Shown piece by piece: positions 1-8,052 of a stretch of DNA of 64,000 bases. The notes under the pieces were generated by a model. That model saw nothing but the letters and a program-made list of their open reading frames with translations. It did no database searches and was not told where the DNA came from. Each line of letters begins with the position of its first letter. Position 1 is the first letter of the stretch. Source of the DNA: Brevundimonas sp. Root1279 (GTDB taxonomy: Bacteria; Pseudomonadota; Alphaproteobacteria; Caulobacterales; Caulobacteraceae); assembly GCF_001425945.1 (NCBI RefSeq), contig NZ_LMEB01000005.1:124001-188000 (forward strand). Direction: 5' to 3'. The position numbers were made by a program, and so were the translations under genes.

Positions 1-25
1 CGGACGGCGACGTCTAGCGGGCAAG

Positions 26-58
26 CAAAACGGGCGCCCGTGGATCACGGACGCCCGT
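26..58 (-). terminator. Intrinsic terminator after the cytochrome c gene
   Basis: On the minus strand, just downstream of the cytochrome stop codon, 13-base arms (58-46 and 42-30) pair with one G-U wobble around a 3-base loop. They are followed by TTTTGCTT. This is a classical Rho-independent terminator for the leftward cytochrome gene. Seen directly in the sequence; no transcript data. Confidence 0.75.
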
Positions 59-85
59 CTGGAAGCGCTGGACCTGATCGGCGGC

Positions 86-805
86 TTAGTGGGCCGGAGC
101 GACCGGGCTCGTCTGGGTGGTCGACTGGGCGGCGGCGCCGGTGATCGGAGCCGAACCGGCGGGGCCGCCGGCGGGGGCCGTTGCGGTCTCGGCGCCCGGA
201 GCCGGGGCTTCGCCCTCGGCCGGAGCGGCGGGGGCGGCGGCGCCCGGCTGACGCGAGGGGTCCGGCGCCGGGATGGCGAGGCTGGAGCCCTGCGAGCGGA
301 GCCAGGCGATCAGGTTGACGCGGGTCTGGGTGTCGCGGATGCCGGCGAACGACATCTTGGTGCCCGGGACGTAGCGGGCCGGGGCGGTCAGGAACTGGTC
401 CAGCTCGTCAAGGCCCCAGGTCGGCGCTTCGGCCTTGTGGGCCGCCATGGCGTCCGAATAGGCGAAGCCGGCGCGGTGCATGACCGGGCCGCCGACCACG
501 CCGTACAGGTTCGGTCCGGTGCCGTCGGCGCCGCCGGCGGTGGCGGTGTGACAGGCCTGACAGCGCGCGAAGGCTTGCTCACCGGCGGCCAGATCGGCGG
601 TCGGCAGGACGGTGCCCCAATCCGGCGGCAGCACCGGAGCGGCGGCGCCCGCAGCGGCCTCTTCCGGCGCGTCGACGAAATAGCCCATCTTCTCAGGGGT
701 CTCGGTGTGGAAGACGGCGGCCGTCACTTGCGGCAGGCCGACGATGACGAAGGCCACAGCCAGGCCGGCGCCGATAATCTTATTCCACTTCAGATCGCCG
801 CTCAT
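86..805 (-). CDS. Membrane-anchored c-type cytochrome (CycM-like)
   Basis: This 239-residue protein is a class I cytochrome c held in the cytoplasmic membrane, facing the periplasm, and likely carries electrons in the respiratory chain. It has one hydrophobic N-terminal segment (about residues 8-30) with no obvious cleavage site. The heme-binding motif CQACH is at about 82-86, and a distal Met ligand lies in GTKMSFAG near 150. The last 60 residues are a low-complexity Ala/Pro/Gly tail after the cytochrome fold, which is longer than usual for CycM. I chose ATG 805 rather than an in-frame start 42 bases upstream because the earlier residues are polar and precede the anchor. The gene diverges from kdsB and ends at a strong intrinsic terminator. 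Confidence 0.85.
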   Translation of the reverse strand: MSGDLKWNKIIGAGLAVAFVIVGLPQVTAAVFHTETPEKMGYFVDAPEEAAAGAAAPVLPPDWGTVLPTADLAAGEQAFARCQACHTATAGGADGTGPNLYGVVGGPVMHRAGFAYSDAMAAHKAEAPTWGLDELDQFLTAPARYVPGTKMSFAGIRDTQTRVNLIAWLRSQGSSLAIPAPDPSRQPGAAAPAAPAEGEAPAPGAETATAPAGGPAGSAPITGAAAQSTTQTSPVAPAH

Positions 806-954
806 CGCGTCGTCGCATCCCGTTCTTTGTGGCCCTGGCCATGACACGGCGAGGGCGAATTCTTGCGTGGGCGTCTCTTACACGCTAGCGCCGCCTTCGC
901 AACCGGCCCGACGCGCCCTTTTCGGTGTCCGGGCGTCGCAGGCAGGAACCGACC

Positions 955-1683
955 ATGAACCCGCTCGTCCTGATTCCGGCCCGCATGGCCGCCACGCGCC
1001 TGCCGAACAAGCCGCTGGCCGACATCGGAGGCAAGCCGATGATCGTGCGCGCCTATGAACAGGCGGCCCGGTCCGGCCTGCCCGTGGCGGTGGCGGCGGG
1101 GGATGCGGAGATCGTCGCGGCGATCGAATCGATCGGCGGAACCGCCATCCTGACCGACCCGGACCTGCCCTCCGGCTCTGACCGCATCCGCGCGGCGCTG
1201 GACGCCCTGGACCCGCACGGCCGCCACGATGCGGTCATCAACCTGCAGGGTGACATGCCTTTCGCCGATCCGGGCCTGGCCGTGACCTGCGCCCGGCTGC
1301 TCGAGGCCGAGCCGTCTTGCGACATCGCCACCCTGGTCGCCCCCGAGGCCGACGCTTCGGACCGCGCCAACCCCGACGTGGTCAAGGCGGTGCTGGCCCT
1401 CCGTGAAGGCGTGCGCCACGGCCGCGCCCTCTATTTCACCCGCTCGACCCTGTACGGCGACGCCCCCGTCTGGCGGCACATCGGCCTGTACGGCTATCGC
1501 CGCGAGGCCCTGGAGCGCTTCTGCGCCGCCCCGCCCTCGCCGCTGGAGCGTCGCGAGAAGCTGGAGCAACTGCGGGCCCTGGAGATGGGCCTGCAAATCT
1601 GGGCCGCGGTGATCGATGAGGCTCCGCTGTCGGTCGACAACCCGGCGGACCTGGAGGCGGCGCGGGCGCAGGTGAGGGACTAG
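955..1683 (+). CDS. kdsB: 3-deoxy-manno-octulosonate cytidylyltransferase
   Basis: KdsB activates Kdo with CTP to give CMP-Kdo for lipid A-core assembly in the cytoplasm. The 242-residue product is of normal family length. The N-terminal nucleotide-binding signature PARMAATRLPNKPL is at about residues 8-21, SGSDR is near 73-77, and NLQGDMPF near 97-104 carries the metal-binding Asp. I placed the start at ATG 955, which follows a purine-rich AGGCAGGAA. An in-frame start at 925 would add ten residues unlike the family. The gene converges on amtB across a 53-base spacer that contains a perfect hairpin. A second, different CMP-sugar synthetase occurs in the glycan operon near 58.3-59.1 kb. Confidence 0.95.
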   Translation: MNPLVLIPARMAATRLPNKPLADIGGKPMIVRAYEQAARSGLPVAVAAGDAEIVAAIESIGGTAILTDPDLPSGSDRIRAALDALDPHGRHDAVINLQGDMPFADPGLAVTCARLLEAEPSCDIATLVAPEADASDRANPDVVKAVLALREGVRHGRALYFTRSTLYGDAPVWRHIGLYGYRREALERFCAAPPSPLERREKLEQLRALEMGLQIWAAVIDEAPLSVDNPADLEAARAQVRD

Positions 1684-1695
1684 GGGTTGCGGGCG

Positions 1696-1727
1696 CTTGT
1701 CATCCCCGACGCCGCGGAGCGGCGTCG
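1696..1727. repeat. Half-length palindromic repeat, hairpin between convergent genes
   Basis: The segment begins CTTGTCATCCCCG and ends in a perfect 9-base stem (1707-1715 with 1719-1727) closed by GGA. It matches the outer arm of the longer palindromic repeats at 3255-3445 and 63155-63361, so I read it as a solo arm of the same family. It lies between kdsB and amtB, where the hairpin could help end transcription from both sides, though no T-tract follows. Confidence 0.55.
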
Positions 1728-1736
1728 AGCTCGCCC

Positions 1737-3056
1737 CTACTGGTGGATGGTTTCCCCGTGCTGAGTGTAATCCAGCCCTTCGATCTCCTCTTCCTTCGTC
1801 ACCCGCAGGCCGGTGGTGAATTTGCACACCATCAGGATGGCGAAGGTGCCGACGCCTGACCACGCGATCACCGCCAGCAGGCCGATGATCTGGTTCACGA
1901 CGTTCGCAGCTTCCGCGACCGGGTTGATCGCGGCGGTGGCGAAGACGCCGGTCAGGACGGCGCCGACGATGCCGCCCACGCCGTGCACGCCGAAGGCGTC
2001 GAGGCTGTCGTCGTATTTGAGGGCGCGCTTGAGCCAGACGGCGCCGGCGTAGCAGGCCGGGCCGCTGACCAGGCCGATGATGAAGGCGCCCTTGGGGTCG
2101 ACCAGGCCGGCGGCCGGGGTGACGCCCACCAGGCCGGCGACGACGCCGGACAGCAGGCCCAGCAGGGTCGGGCGCTTGTGGTCGATCCACTCCACGGCGG
2201 TCCAGCCGATGGCGGCGGCGGCGGCGGCGAGCATGGTGTTGAAGGCGGCGACCCCGGCGATGCCGTCGGCGGCCCAGGCCGAGCCGGCGTTGAAGCCCAG
2301 CCAGCCGACGAACAGCAGGCCGGTGCCGATGGCGGTGAAGGCCAGGTTGTGCGGGGCCATGTTGTCTCGGCCGAAACCGTGGCGCGGGCCGAGCACCAGG
2401 GCGGCGACGAGGCCGGCGACACCGGCATTGACGTGGACCACGGCGCCGCCGGCGAAGTCGAGCACGCCCAGCGAGCCCATCCAGCCGCCGCCCCAGACCT
2501 GGTGGCAGATCGGCGCATAGACGATCAGGTGCCAGAGGGTGAAGAACAGCACCGAGGCCGAGAATTTCATCCGCTCGGCGAAGGCCCCGGCGATCAGGGC
2601 CGGGGTGATGATGGCGAAGGTCAGCTGGTAGGCGATCCACAGGAACTCGGGCAGGCCCGGCGCCAGGCTGTGCGCCGTCGACGGCGTCACCCCGTTCAGG
2701 AAGGCCGCCTGGAAGCCGCCGATGAAGCCGTTGGTCGCCTCGGCGCTGGAGCCGAAGGACAGGCTGTAGCCGGCGATGAACCAGAGCACGGTGACGATGC
2801 AGAGCGCAGCGGTCGAATGGGCGATGGTGGCGATGACGTTCTTGCGCCGGACCATGCCGCCGTAGAACAGGGCCAGGCCCGGCAGGGTCATCAGCAGGAC
2901 CAGGGCGGTCGAGGTCAGGATCCAGGCCGAGGACGCCTCGTTCAGCTCCAGCGGCGCCTGGTGGGCCAGCAGGGGCGCGGCGGGCGCCGCCAGGGCGGGC
3001 GCGGCGGCGAGGCCGGCGGCCAGAAATGCGAGAACAGGGGCGAGCAAGCGGCGCAT
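1737..3056 (-). CDS. amtB: Ammonium transporter
   Basis: This is an Amt/MEP/Rh-family channel for ammonium uptake across the inner membrane. The 439-residue product begins with a cleavable signal peptide (about 1-23, ending ALA). The usual hydrophobic helices follow, with the family signatures FYGGMVRRKN near 64 and the pore twin histidines in VVHVNAG and FGVHGVGG. The C-terminal cytoplasmic tail is short. Amt genes are often paired with a PII gene (glnK), but none is adjacent here. The upstream region contains repeated GTGCA half-sites that may be regulatory (see 3057-3446). Confidence 0.95.
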   Translation of the reverse strand: MRRLLAPVLAFLAAGLAAAPALAAPAAPLLAHQAPLELNEASSAWILTSTALVLLMTLPGLALFYGGMVRRKNVIATIAHSTAALCIVTVLWFIAGYSLSFGSSAEATNGFIGGFQAAFLNGVTPSTAHSLAPGLPEFLWIAYQLTFAIITPALIAGAFAERMKFSASVLFFTLWHLIVYAPICHQVWGGGWMGSLGVLDFAGGAVVHVNAGVAGLVAALVLGPRHGFGRDNMAPHNLAFTAIGTGLLFVGWLGFNAGSAWAADGIAGVAAFNTMLAAAAAAIGWTAVEWIDHKRPTLLGLLSGVVAGLVGVTPAAGLVDPKGAFIIGLVSGPACYAGAVWLKRALKYDDSLDAFGVHGVGGIVGAVLTGVFATAAINPVAEAANVVNQIIGLLAVIAWSGVGTFAILMVCKFTTGLRVTKEEEIEGLDYTQHGETIHQ

Positions 3057-3446
3057 CGACGGTCCGGGTCTGGAGGTGAAGACTCGGCCCGAACCCGCGT
3101 TCGACCCGCGGACCGGGATGTGACCCTATCGCGGTGCACCAGGCAAACTATTTCGTGTGCGGTGCAATAACTTCCTGTGTCGCTGCACGGTTGACGTAAC
3201 GTCAGGGGTCTTGGCGCACGGATGTGCCGCAGGTGTTCGCGGGTGCGGTGGGCGCTTGTTATCCCGGCCGAAGCGAAGCGGAGAGCCGGGACGTGGCGCG
3301 CAACTGTGATGCCCTCCTGGAAATCGCAGAGCTCCGGGAGACAGCTGGGACCTCGCGCGTCTCCCGGATCGCTGCTGGCGCAGCTCTCGGAGGTGTGGAT
3401 GCGTCGCGTCCCGGATCACCGCTGAGCGGCGTCCGGGATGACAAGG
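3057..3446. other. Intergenic region upstream of amtB with repeat and GTGCA motifs
   Basis: There is no convincing gene here. The amtB-proximal half has the palindrome GGTGCACC (3133-3140), GGTGCA (3161-3166) and CTGCAC (3183-3188). These resemble NtrC half-sites (TGCAC/GTGCA), but none has the usual 5-base half-site spacing, and I found no sigma-54 -24/-12 pair. The far half is the palindromic repeat at 3255-3445. Short open frames inside the repeat lie wholly within inverted-repeat sequence and are not credible. Confidence 0.4.
3255..3445. repeat. Long palindromic intergenic repeat, copy A
   Basis: A 191-base element is bounded by inverted termini CTTGTTATCCCGG and CCGGGATGACAAG. Internally it has several further CCGGGA/TCCCGG pairs, so it could fold into a multi-branched structure. 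The same order of blocks, about 207 bases long, recurs at 63155-63361, and a solo arm occurs at 1696-1727. All copies lie between genes. It resembles REP- or MITE-like families, but no transposase is nearby and I cannot name the family. Confidence 0.7.
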
Positions 3447-3836
3447 TCAGTGCTCATTGAGGAGGGCGTCGATGACGGCCGTGTTTGCCTCGCTGGTCTC
3501 GTACTTCCGAATGGCCGTGCCGAGGTTGTAGCGGAACAGCTGCTGGTCATCGGGCCTCTCAGGCCAGACGTCTCGAACTGCCTGCGCAAAGCTTCTGAGC
3601 GACATGAAGGAGGCGAAGGCCTCAAACACGCGGGCGCTGGCGTGGGGCTGGCCTCCCAGATAGTGCCGCGCCAGTCGCATCTGGTCGGCAACCCTCCACG
3701 ACAGATGCTGAACCAGCACAAGGGCGTCCCCCGATCGGCGGCTACCGCGCGGATAGTGCTGTATCAGGTACTCCGCGGCCTTTTCCGAACCCATGATGCG
3801 GAGCGTTGCGGCCTCTCTGCGCAGTTCAGCATCCAT
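3447..3836 (-). CDS. Hypothetical protein, 129 aa
   Basis: I do not recognise the family. The protein has no signal peptide or membrane helix and looks mostly helical and charged, ending in a segment rich in Ala, Asp and Asn. The start ATG at 3836 is preceded by a near-perfect Shine-Dalgarno (AGGAGGTG, 7 bases spacing), which supports it as a real gene. Third-position G+C appears lower than in neighbouring genes, hinting at different ancestry. It sits 19 bases downstream of the epimerase gene on the same strand and immediately beside a palindromic repeat. Confidence 0.6.
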   Translation of the reverse strand: MDAELRREAATLRIMGSEKAAEYLIQHYPRGSRRSGDALVLVQHLSWRVADQMRLARHYLGGQPHASARVFEAFASFMSLRSFAQAVRDVWPERPDDQQLFRYNLGTAIRKYETSEANTAVIDALLNEH

Positions 3837-3855
3837 CGCCCACCTCCTGCCCGCC

Positions 3856-4872
3856 TCACACCCCGTAGAACCCCCGGTACCAGTCCACGAACCGCTTCAC
3901 GCCGATGTCGATCGGGGTGGACGGCGCGTAGCCGAGGGCGGCGCGGGTTTCGGTGACGTCGGCCTCGGTGCGGGCCACGTCGCCCTCCTGGACCGGCATC
4001 ATGTTCAGCTCGGCCTTCTGGCCGAGGGCGTCCTCGAGCACCTCGATATAGCGCATCAGCTGCTCGCGGCGGCCGGCGCCGAGGTTGAGGATGCGCCAGG
4101 GGGCGACGCCGGAGGTCGAGGGGTTGGGCTTAGTAGCGTCCCAGGCCGGATCGACCGTCGCGGGCTTGTCGAGGGCGCCGATCACCCCGTCGACGATGTC
4201 GTCCACATAGGTGAAGTCGCGCTCCATCTGGCCGTGGCCGTAGACGTCGATCGGGCGGCCCTCGAGGATGGCCTTGGTGAATTTGAACAGGGCCATGTCG
4301 GGCCGGCCCCACGGGCCGTAGACGGTGAAGAAGCGCAGGCCCGTCGAGGGGATGCCGAACAGGTGGGCGTAGGAGTGGGCCATCGCCTCGTTGGCGATCT
4401 TGGTGGCGGCGTAGACCGTCATCGGATGGGCCACGCCCTGGCGCACCGAGAAGGGCAGGGCGCCGTTGGCCCCGAAGGCCGAGCTGGTGGAGGCGAAGAC
4501 CAGGCTGTCGGCCTTCACCGCCCGCGCGCCCTCGAGGATGGTCAGGAAGCCGACGACGTTGGAGTCGACGTAGCTCTCGGGCTGTTCGAGGCTGTAGCGC
4601 ACCCCCGCCTGGGCCCCGAGATGGACGATGCGGCGCGGCGAATGCTCGGCGAACAACGCGGTCATGCCCGGCCGGTCGGCGAGGTCCAGGGTGTGGTGGA
4701 TGTAGTTCGGATGGGCCTGCAGCCGCTCCAGCCGGGCGTGCTTGAGCGCCGGGTCGTAGTAGCTGTTCAGGTTGTCGACGCCGACGACGGTCTCGCCGCG
4801 CGCCAGCAGGCGCTGCGCCGTGTGGAAGCCGATGAAACCGGCCGAGCCGGTGACGAGGACGGGGCCGGTCAT
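3856..4872 (-). CDS. NAD-dependent epimerase, UDP-glucuronate 4-epimerase-like
   Basis: This is an extended short-chain dehydrogenase of 338 residues. The Rossmann motif GSAGFIG is at about 8-14, GVDNLNSYYDPALK near 33 is typical of UDP-GlcA 4-epimerases, and the catalytic Tyr/Lys pair is in YAATK near 153-157. The expected reaction is UDP-glucuronate to UDP-galacturonate for a surface glycan. UDP-glucose or UDP-GlcNAc epimerase activity cannot be excluded from sequence. The gene follows the lipoprotein at 4912-5589 by 39 bases on the same strand and could be at the end of the glucoamylase transcript, though its role is not in starch use. Confidence 0.85.
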   Translation of the reverse strand: MTGPVLVTGSAGFIGFHTAQRLLARGETVVGVDNLNSYYDPALKHARLERLQAHPNYIHHTLDLADRPGMTALFAEHSPRRIVHLGAQAGVRYSLEQPESYVDSNVVGFLTILEGARAVKADSLVFASTSSAFGANGALPFSVRQGVAHPMTVYAATKIANEAMAHSYAHLFGIPSTGLRFFTVYGPWGRPDMALFKFTKAILEGRPIDVYGHGQMERDFTYVDDIVDGVIGALDKPATVDPAWDATKPNPSTSGVAPWRILNLGAGRREQLMRYIEVLEDALGQKAELNMMPVQEGDVARTEADVTETRAALGYAPSTPIDIGVKRFVDWYRGFYGV

Positions 4873-4911
4873 GGCGCTTCGTTACGCGTCCTGCGGCGTT
4901 TCGTCATCCCG

Positions 4912-5589
4912 TCAGTCGCCGACGCCGAACAGGACCTCGCGGACACGCTCCGGCGGGACCGGGCCGGGGGCGTTCGGGTCGGTCGATTCCTGGATCAGGG
5001 CGACGAGGCGCAGGGTGTCGGCGGCCTGCCGGGGCCAGCGCAGGTTGCGGGCCGGGGCTTCGGGCGCTGCGTCGACGCCGTCGCCGGGAATCGCGCCGAG
5101 GTCGAAGTCGGCGATGCTCTCGGTGTCGTCCGCCGGGGCCGCGGCGATCGCCACATGCACCCGCAGCGGCGTCGCCTCGGCCGTGCGCCCCGAGGCGTAG
5201 GCCGGGCGCACCGCCAGGGTCTCGGGATTGCGCCCGCCGACGGTGACGGTGAAGCCGTAGGTCGAGGTCGGCTCGGCGCCGATCGGACCGCGGGTCACGG
5301 TGAGGCAGTAGGTCCCGCGCAGCAGGCGCCCGTGCACCTCGGCGCCGCGGACGTCATAGGCGCTGTCGGCGCCGTCTCTTGCGGGACGGACGTAGTCGCG
5401 GCTGGTGGCGGCGGCGCGCAGCCGGGCCCGGTCCGGATGGGCGAAGTCGCAGCGCTCGCCGCTGCGGGTCCACAGCGTCAGCGCGGTCGAATAGCCCTGC
5501 GGCGGCTGCTGTCCCGGCAGGGAGGCGCAGCCGCCGAGGAGCGCGGCGGCCCCCAGGACGGAAGTGAGGGCCAGGGCGGCGAGACGCAT
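4912..5589 (-). CDS. Putative lipoprotein of unknown function, 225 aa
   Basis: I do not recognise the family. The N-terminus is a clear lipoprotein signal: MRL, a hydrophobic stretch, then lipobox LGGC with Cys near residue 20. The product would therefore be anchored to a membrane and face the periplasm. The body is Ala/Arg/Asp-rich with no motif I can name. I chose ATG 5589 because it places the signal at the very N-terminus; a TTG 21 bases upstream is in frame but less likely. It is 39 bases downstream of the glucoamylase stop and may be cotranscribed, perhaps as a cell-surface accessory, which is only inference from position. Confidence 0.6.
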   Translation of the reverse strand: MRLAALALTSVLGAAALLGGCASLPGQQPPQGYSTALTLWTRSGERCDFAHPDRARLRAAATSRDYVRPARDGADSAYDVRGAEVHGRLLRGTYCLTVTRGPIGAEPTSTYGFTVTVGGRNPETLAVRPAYASGRTAEATPLRVHVAIAAAPADDTESIADFDLGAIPGDGVDAAPEAPARNLRWPRQAADTLRLVALIQESTDPNAPGPVPPERVREVLFGVGD

Positions 5590-5628
5590 GTCGATTATCC
5601 GGAACAGCAACGCTGAGCCAAAAACCGC

Positions 5629-8046
5629 TTACTTGGCGTAGCGTTCCTCGACCGGCGCGTATCGATCCCAGACGGCGCGGTCGGCGAGCGAGCGCAGCAG
5701 CTTGACGTACTCCGCATGGGTCCAGGCCAGCGGCGTCGCCGAGTTGGTGCCCTGGCCCGGCGCATAGTCGTGGGCGGTGTCGTCGCCGACGCCGTCCCAG
5801 GCCTGTTCCGGCAGCAGCAGGCCGCCGTTGGCGAAGCTCTCCATGCCGCGGACGTAGGTCTGGCGGATGTTGTCGAGGTGGGCCTGGGTCCAGGCCGGGT
5901 CGTGCGAGGGCTGGGCCAGCACGGCGGCCAGTTCATAGTGGCCGCGCTCGCCGGTGAAGAAGGGCCAGATCCGGCCGCGCTGGCCGGGGTGCATCTGGCC
6001 GCCGACGCCGTAGTTGCCGCCGGTGTCGGTCTGCTCGCCGTAGCCGTCGTTGCCGTAGCGGCGGTAGCCCGGGACGCCGTTGACGTCATAGCGGACGCGG
6101 AAGCGGTCCTCGCGGGTCTGGTCGTCGTACTCGGGCAGGGTGTCGGTGATCGACGGGGCCAGGGGCGAGCGCACGCCGTAGCGGACCAGCTCCAGGAAGC
6201 CGCCGTCGATGATGCGGTCCTCGGGCATGGCCGGCTGGCCGTTGTTCTCGCCGAGCAGGCCCTTGTCGTTGGGGTTCTCGTTGCGGGTAATGCGCACGAA
6301 ATACCGGCCGTCGCCGAACTCGCCGGAGGTGGTGAACATCCGCGCCTCGACCTTGGAGGCGTAGTCGTCGGCCGCGGCCTGATAGCGGGCGGCGCCCGGG
6401 GCGTCGCCGGCGGCGCGGGCGATGTCGGCGGCGGTGGTCAGGCCGGCGATGACGGCGGCGGTCGTCGAGGGCGAGTAGCCCTCCTGCTCCTCCCAGCGCT
6501 CCTGCTGGGTCCAGGGCGGGCTCACGCTGCGGTCGTTCCACAGCAGGCCCATCTGGCCGCCGTCGACCAGGAAGTCGGCGGCCGGCTTGATCATCTCGCC
6601 GTACATGCGGGTCATCTCGGCGTCGGAGACGAGGCCCTGTTTCCACAGCTTCCAGCCCAGCATGATGGGCATGGCGGTCTGGTCCAGCTGGACGCCGACC
6701 CATTCGATCTCGCCGTCGACGTGGGTCTTCTGCAGGAACCAGCCGGTGGCGCCGGTGTTGCCCGGCGTCTGCGCGTCGACCTGCACCTGCGGCAGGTAGC
6801 GGAAGGCGGCCTGCGGCGTCTCGGTGTCGCCCAGCGCCAGCAGGGCCATGGCCACCTGGTAGAAGTCGCGCGGCCAGACCGCCTTGTAGCCGGTCGAGCT
6901 GTTGGTGGCGTCGACGGTGTCGCCCCACGGGTTGGACAGCGAAGCGATCAAAGCGCCGGCGTGGGTGCGGTCCTCCTGCGTCTTCAGCATCAGGGCCGAG
7001 GCGTAGGCGAGTTTGCCGCCGTCGGTGGACTGTTCGGCGATGCGGGGCAGGTCGGTGAGGGAGGCGAGGTAATCCTCCCAGCCGACGGCGTCGCCTTCGC
7101 CGTTGAACTTGGCGAGGACGCGGTCCAGGCCGAGGATGAAGGGTTCGGCGGCCGCGGTTTCCGCCGCACCGGCGCTGCTTCCGAAGCCGATGACGAAGTC
7201 GTGGCTCGCGCTCTCGCCTGTCCGAATCGCAGGGAGGGCGCCTGTGAGCATTATGTTGCCGGAGGCATCGCCCGTTGTGCCGTAGCGGTTGTCCAAGCGT
7301 CCGTCGGCCAAGTCGGTCAATCCGTCGGAGATGCCGACGAAGCCAACGCTCTTCGCGGTGAATGGGTGGTCGGCGAGAAGGGCGAGGTGGACGTCATCCT
7401 CCGATGCGCGAAGGGCGCCAAAGGTCGTCTCAACGACCCCTTCCTGCCGAGCGATTTCCCATTCGGCGTCGCGACGCGCATCCCCCCGATCCCCCACACC
7501 CGTATTCGCCATGTGCGGCTCGAGCAGCAGGTACGGGGTGATGTCGCCCTTCAGGGCGCGGATCTGCGTGCGCACGACGAGCGCCTGGCCGTCGGGGTTG
7601 GTGAAGATCTGTTTCTCGATCTCGTAGCGGCCGGCCTTGTCGGTGGTGATGACGCGATAGGCCGGCGAGAGCGGGCGCCCTTGCGCGTCGACGTGCAGGT
7701 ATTCGGTGCGGCTGGTGGTGTCGGTCCCCTCGACCGACAGGCCGTCCTCGGTGACGACGGCGAAGCGCAGCTGCTTGATCTGGGCCTGGTGGATCAGGCC
7801 GTACATGGTCTCGGTGAGGACGCCGTCGGCGATGGAGAACCAGACCTTGGACACCTCGCCGGTCGGGCCGCCGTCGCGGTACTGGCCGTCGACATAGGCC
7901 TCGTAGGACGCGCCCGCGCCGGTCTTGGCGGCGTTGACCCAGGTCGGCGCATCGCCCGGCGCGCCAGGGGCGACCGACTGGGCCGAGGCGGTCCCGGCGA
8001 AGGCGAGCGCGGCGGCGCCGCAGAGGAGGCGGGTCAGGTTACGCAT
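5629..8046 (-). CDS. Secreted GH15 glucoamylase / glucan 1,4-alpha-glucosidase
   Basis: This exported enzyme releases glucose from the non-reducing ends of maltodextrins. The 805-residue product has a signal peptide (1-22, ending ASA). A bacterial glucoamylase N-terminal beta-domain follows (about 30-290), then the (alpha/alpha)6 barrel (about 310-790). The substrate-binding signature GYKAVWPRDFYQVAM is present. The general acid region EEQEGYSPST is near 515-525 and the general base region GERGHYEL near 695-702. It lies 6 bases downstream of the esterase gene in the GH97-MFS-esterase-GH15 operon. Codon use between about 7150 and 7510 looks less G/C-biased than the rest of the gene, although the reading frame is intact. 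Confidence 0.92.
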   Translation of the reverse strand: MRNLTRLLCGAAALAFAGTASAQSVAPGAPGDAPTWVNAAKTGAGASYEAYVDGQYRDGGPTGEVSKVWFSIADGVLTETMYGLIHQAQIKQLRFAVVTEDGLSVEGTDTTSRTEYLHVDAQGRPLSPAYRVITTDKAGRYEIEKQIFTNPDGQALVVRTQIRALKGDITPYLLLEPHMANTGVGDRGDARRDAEWEIARQEGVVETTFGALRASEDDVHLALLADHPFTAKSVGFVGISDGLTDLADGRLDNRYGTTGDASGNIMLTGALPAIRTGESASHDFVIGFGSSAGAAETAAAEPFILGLDRVLAKFNGEGDAVGWEDYLASLTDLPRIAEQSTDGGKLAYASALMLKTQEDRTHAGALIASLSNPWGDTVDATNSSTGYKAVWPRDFYQVAMALLALGDTETPQAAFRYLPQVQVDAQTPGNTGATGWFLQKTHVDGEIEWVGVQLDQTAMPIMLGWKLWKQGLVSDAEMTRMYGEMIKPAADFLVDGGQMGLLWNDRSVSPPWTQQERWEEQEGYSPSTTAAVIAGLTTAADIARAAGDAPGAARYQAAADDYASKVEARMFTTSGEFGDGRYFVRITRNENPNDKGLLGENNGQPAMPEDRIIDGGFLELVRYGVRSPLAPSITDTLPEYDDQTREDRFRVRYDVNGVPGYRRYGNDGYGEQTDTGGNYGVGGQMHPGQRGRIWPFFTGERGHYELAAVLAQPSHDPAWTQAHLDNIRQTYVRGMESFANGGLLLPEQAWDGVGDDTAHDYAPGQGTNSATPLAWTHAEYVKLLRSLADRAVWDRYAPVEERYAK

Positions 8047-8052
8047 GGGGGC

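Noticed and set aside
3121..3190. Sigma-54 promoter with NtrC sites upstream of amtB
   Set aside because: GTGCA half-sites are present, but the two halves do not have the normal 5-base spacing and no GG-N10-GC pair is found at a suitable position.
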